The notes below the pieces were generated by a model that had not been told where the DNA came from, ran no database searches, and saw only the letters and a program-made list of their open reading frames with translations. A DNA stretch of 5,107 nucleotides. Source: Gemmataceae bacterium. GTDB taxonomy: Bacteria; Planctomycetota; Planctomycetia; Gemmatales; Gemmataceae. Below, one piece after another: positions 5,074 through 5,107 of this stretch; within the stretch, counting starts at the first letter, position 1; each line of letters starts with the position of its first letter. The stretch covers positions 1-5,107 of the forward strand of contig JANWVS010000203.1 of assembly GCA_025056835.1 (NCBI GenBank), written 5' to 3'. Both the position numbers and the translations under genes were made by a program.

Positions 5074-5107
5074 ATGGCTTTTCTTTTAATTCTTCTTGGG
5101 ACCGTTT
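5074..5107 (+). CDS. Possible start of an exported or membrane protein, cut by window end
   Basis: ATG 5074 opens a frame that stays open to the edge and encodes MAFLLILLGTV, a strongly hydrophobic beginning as in a signal peptide or first membrane helix. The ribosome binding site is weak (GGAT at 5065-5068, 5 bases away). Only 11 codons are visible, so this may be chance. The terminator and repeats just upstream would form its leader. Confidence 0.25.
   Translation, partial: MAFLLILLGTV

Noticed and set aside
1..5107. CRISPR array, defence system or retron
   Set aside because: No regularly spaced repeats with unique spacers and no cas, reverse transcriptase or toxin-antitoxin features were seen; the only repeats are short dyads and the three ATAGGTC copies.

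Overview
The window reads like chromosomal DNA of a high-GC bacterium, most probably a planctomycete. That assignment is inferred from the style of the proteins: an ISKra4-type transposase remnant, a calpain-like (peptidase C2) fragment, a secreted SMP-30 protein, and loosely spaced genes on both strands. No rRNA or other marker settles it. I see no tRNA, rRNA or CRISPR array.

Left part (1-1957, minus strand): two sugar-acid or hydroxyacid genes transcribed leftwards. First comes an exported SMP-30/gluconolactonase-type beta-propeller (1034-1957) with a strong ribosome binding site and a signal peptide. After a 143-base GC-rich spacer follows a GyaR-type D-2-hydroxyacid dehydrogenase (start 890), whose last residues run off the window. 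They may be co-transcribed, but the spacer holds inverted repeats and no clear intrinsic terminator.

Centre (1958-2747): a 211-base divergent intergenic region, then an intact elongation factor P gene on the plus strand. The tip of its domain I loop carries Arg in a T-R-G context, as in YeiP/EfpL-type proteins, instead of the modifiable lysine of classical EF-P.

Right part (2748-5107): decayed accessory DNA. It contains a perfect 9-base inverted repeat, an unrecognised 79-residue ORF, and an internally deleted, frameshifted ISKra4-family insertion sequence (about 3188-4073). Directly after the IS end comes a headless calpain-like fragment (about 4074-4747) that lacks the catalytic cysteine and looks fused to an unrelated C-terminal segment. 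From about 4748 there is non-coding or decayed sequence. It ends in an AT-rich stretch with three copies of ATAGGTC, a good intrinsic terminator, and possibly the first codons of a membrane or exported protein at the right edge.

I found no convincing evidence of a new multi-gene system. The most interesting points are the EF-P loop, the calpain-like chimera abutting the IS, and the repeat-plus-terminator leader at the right edge.
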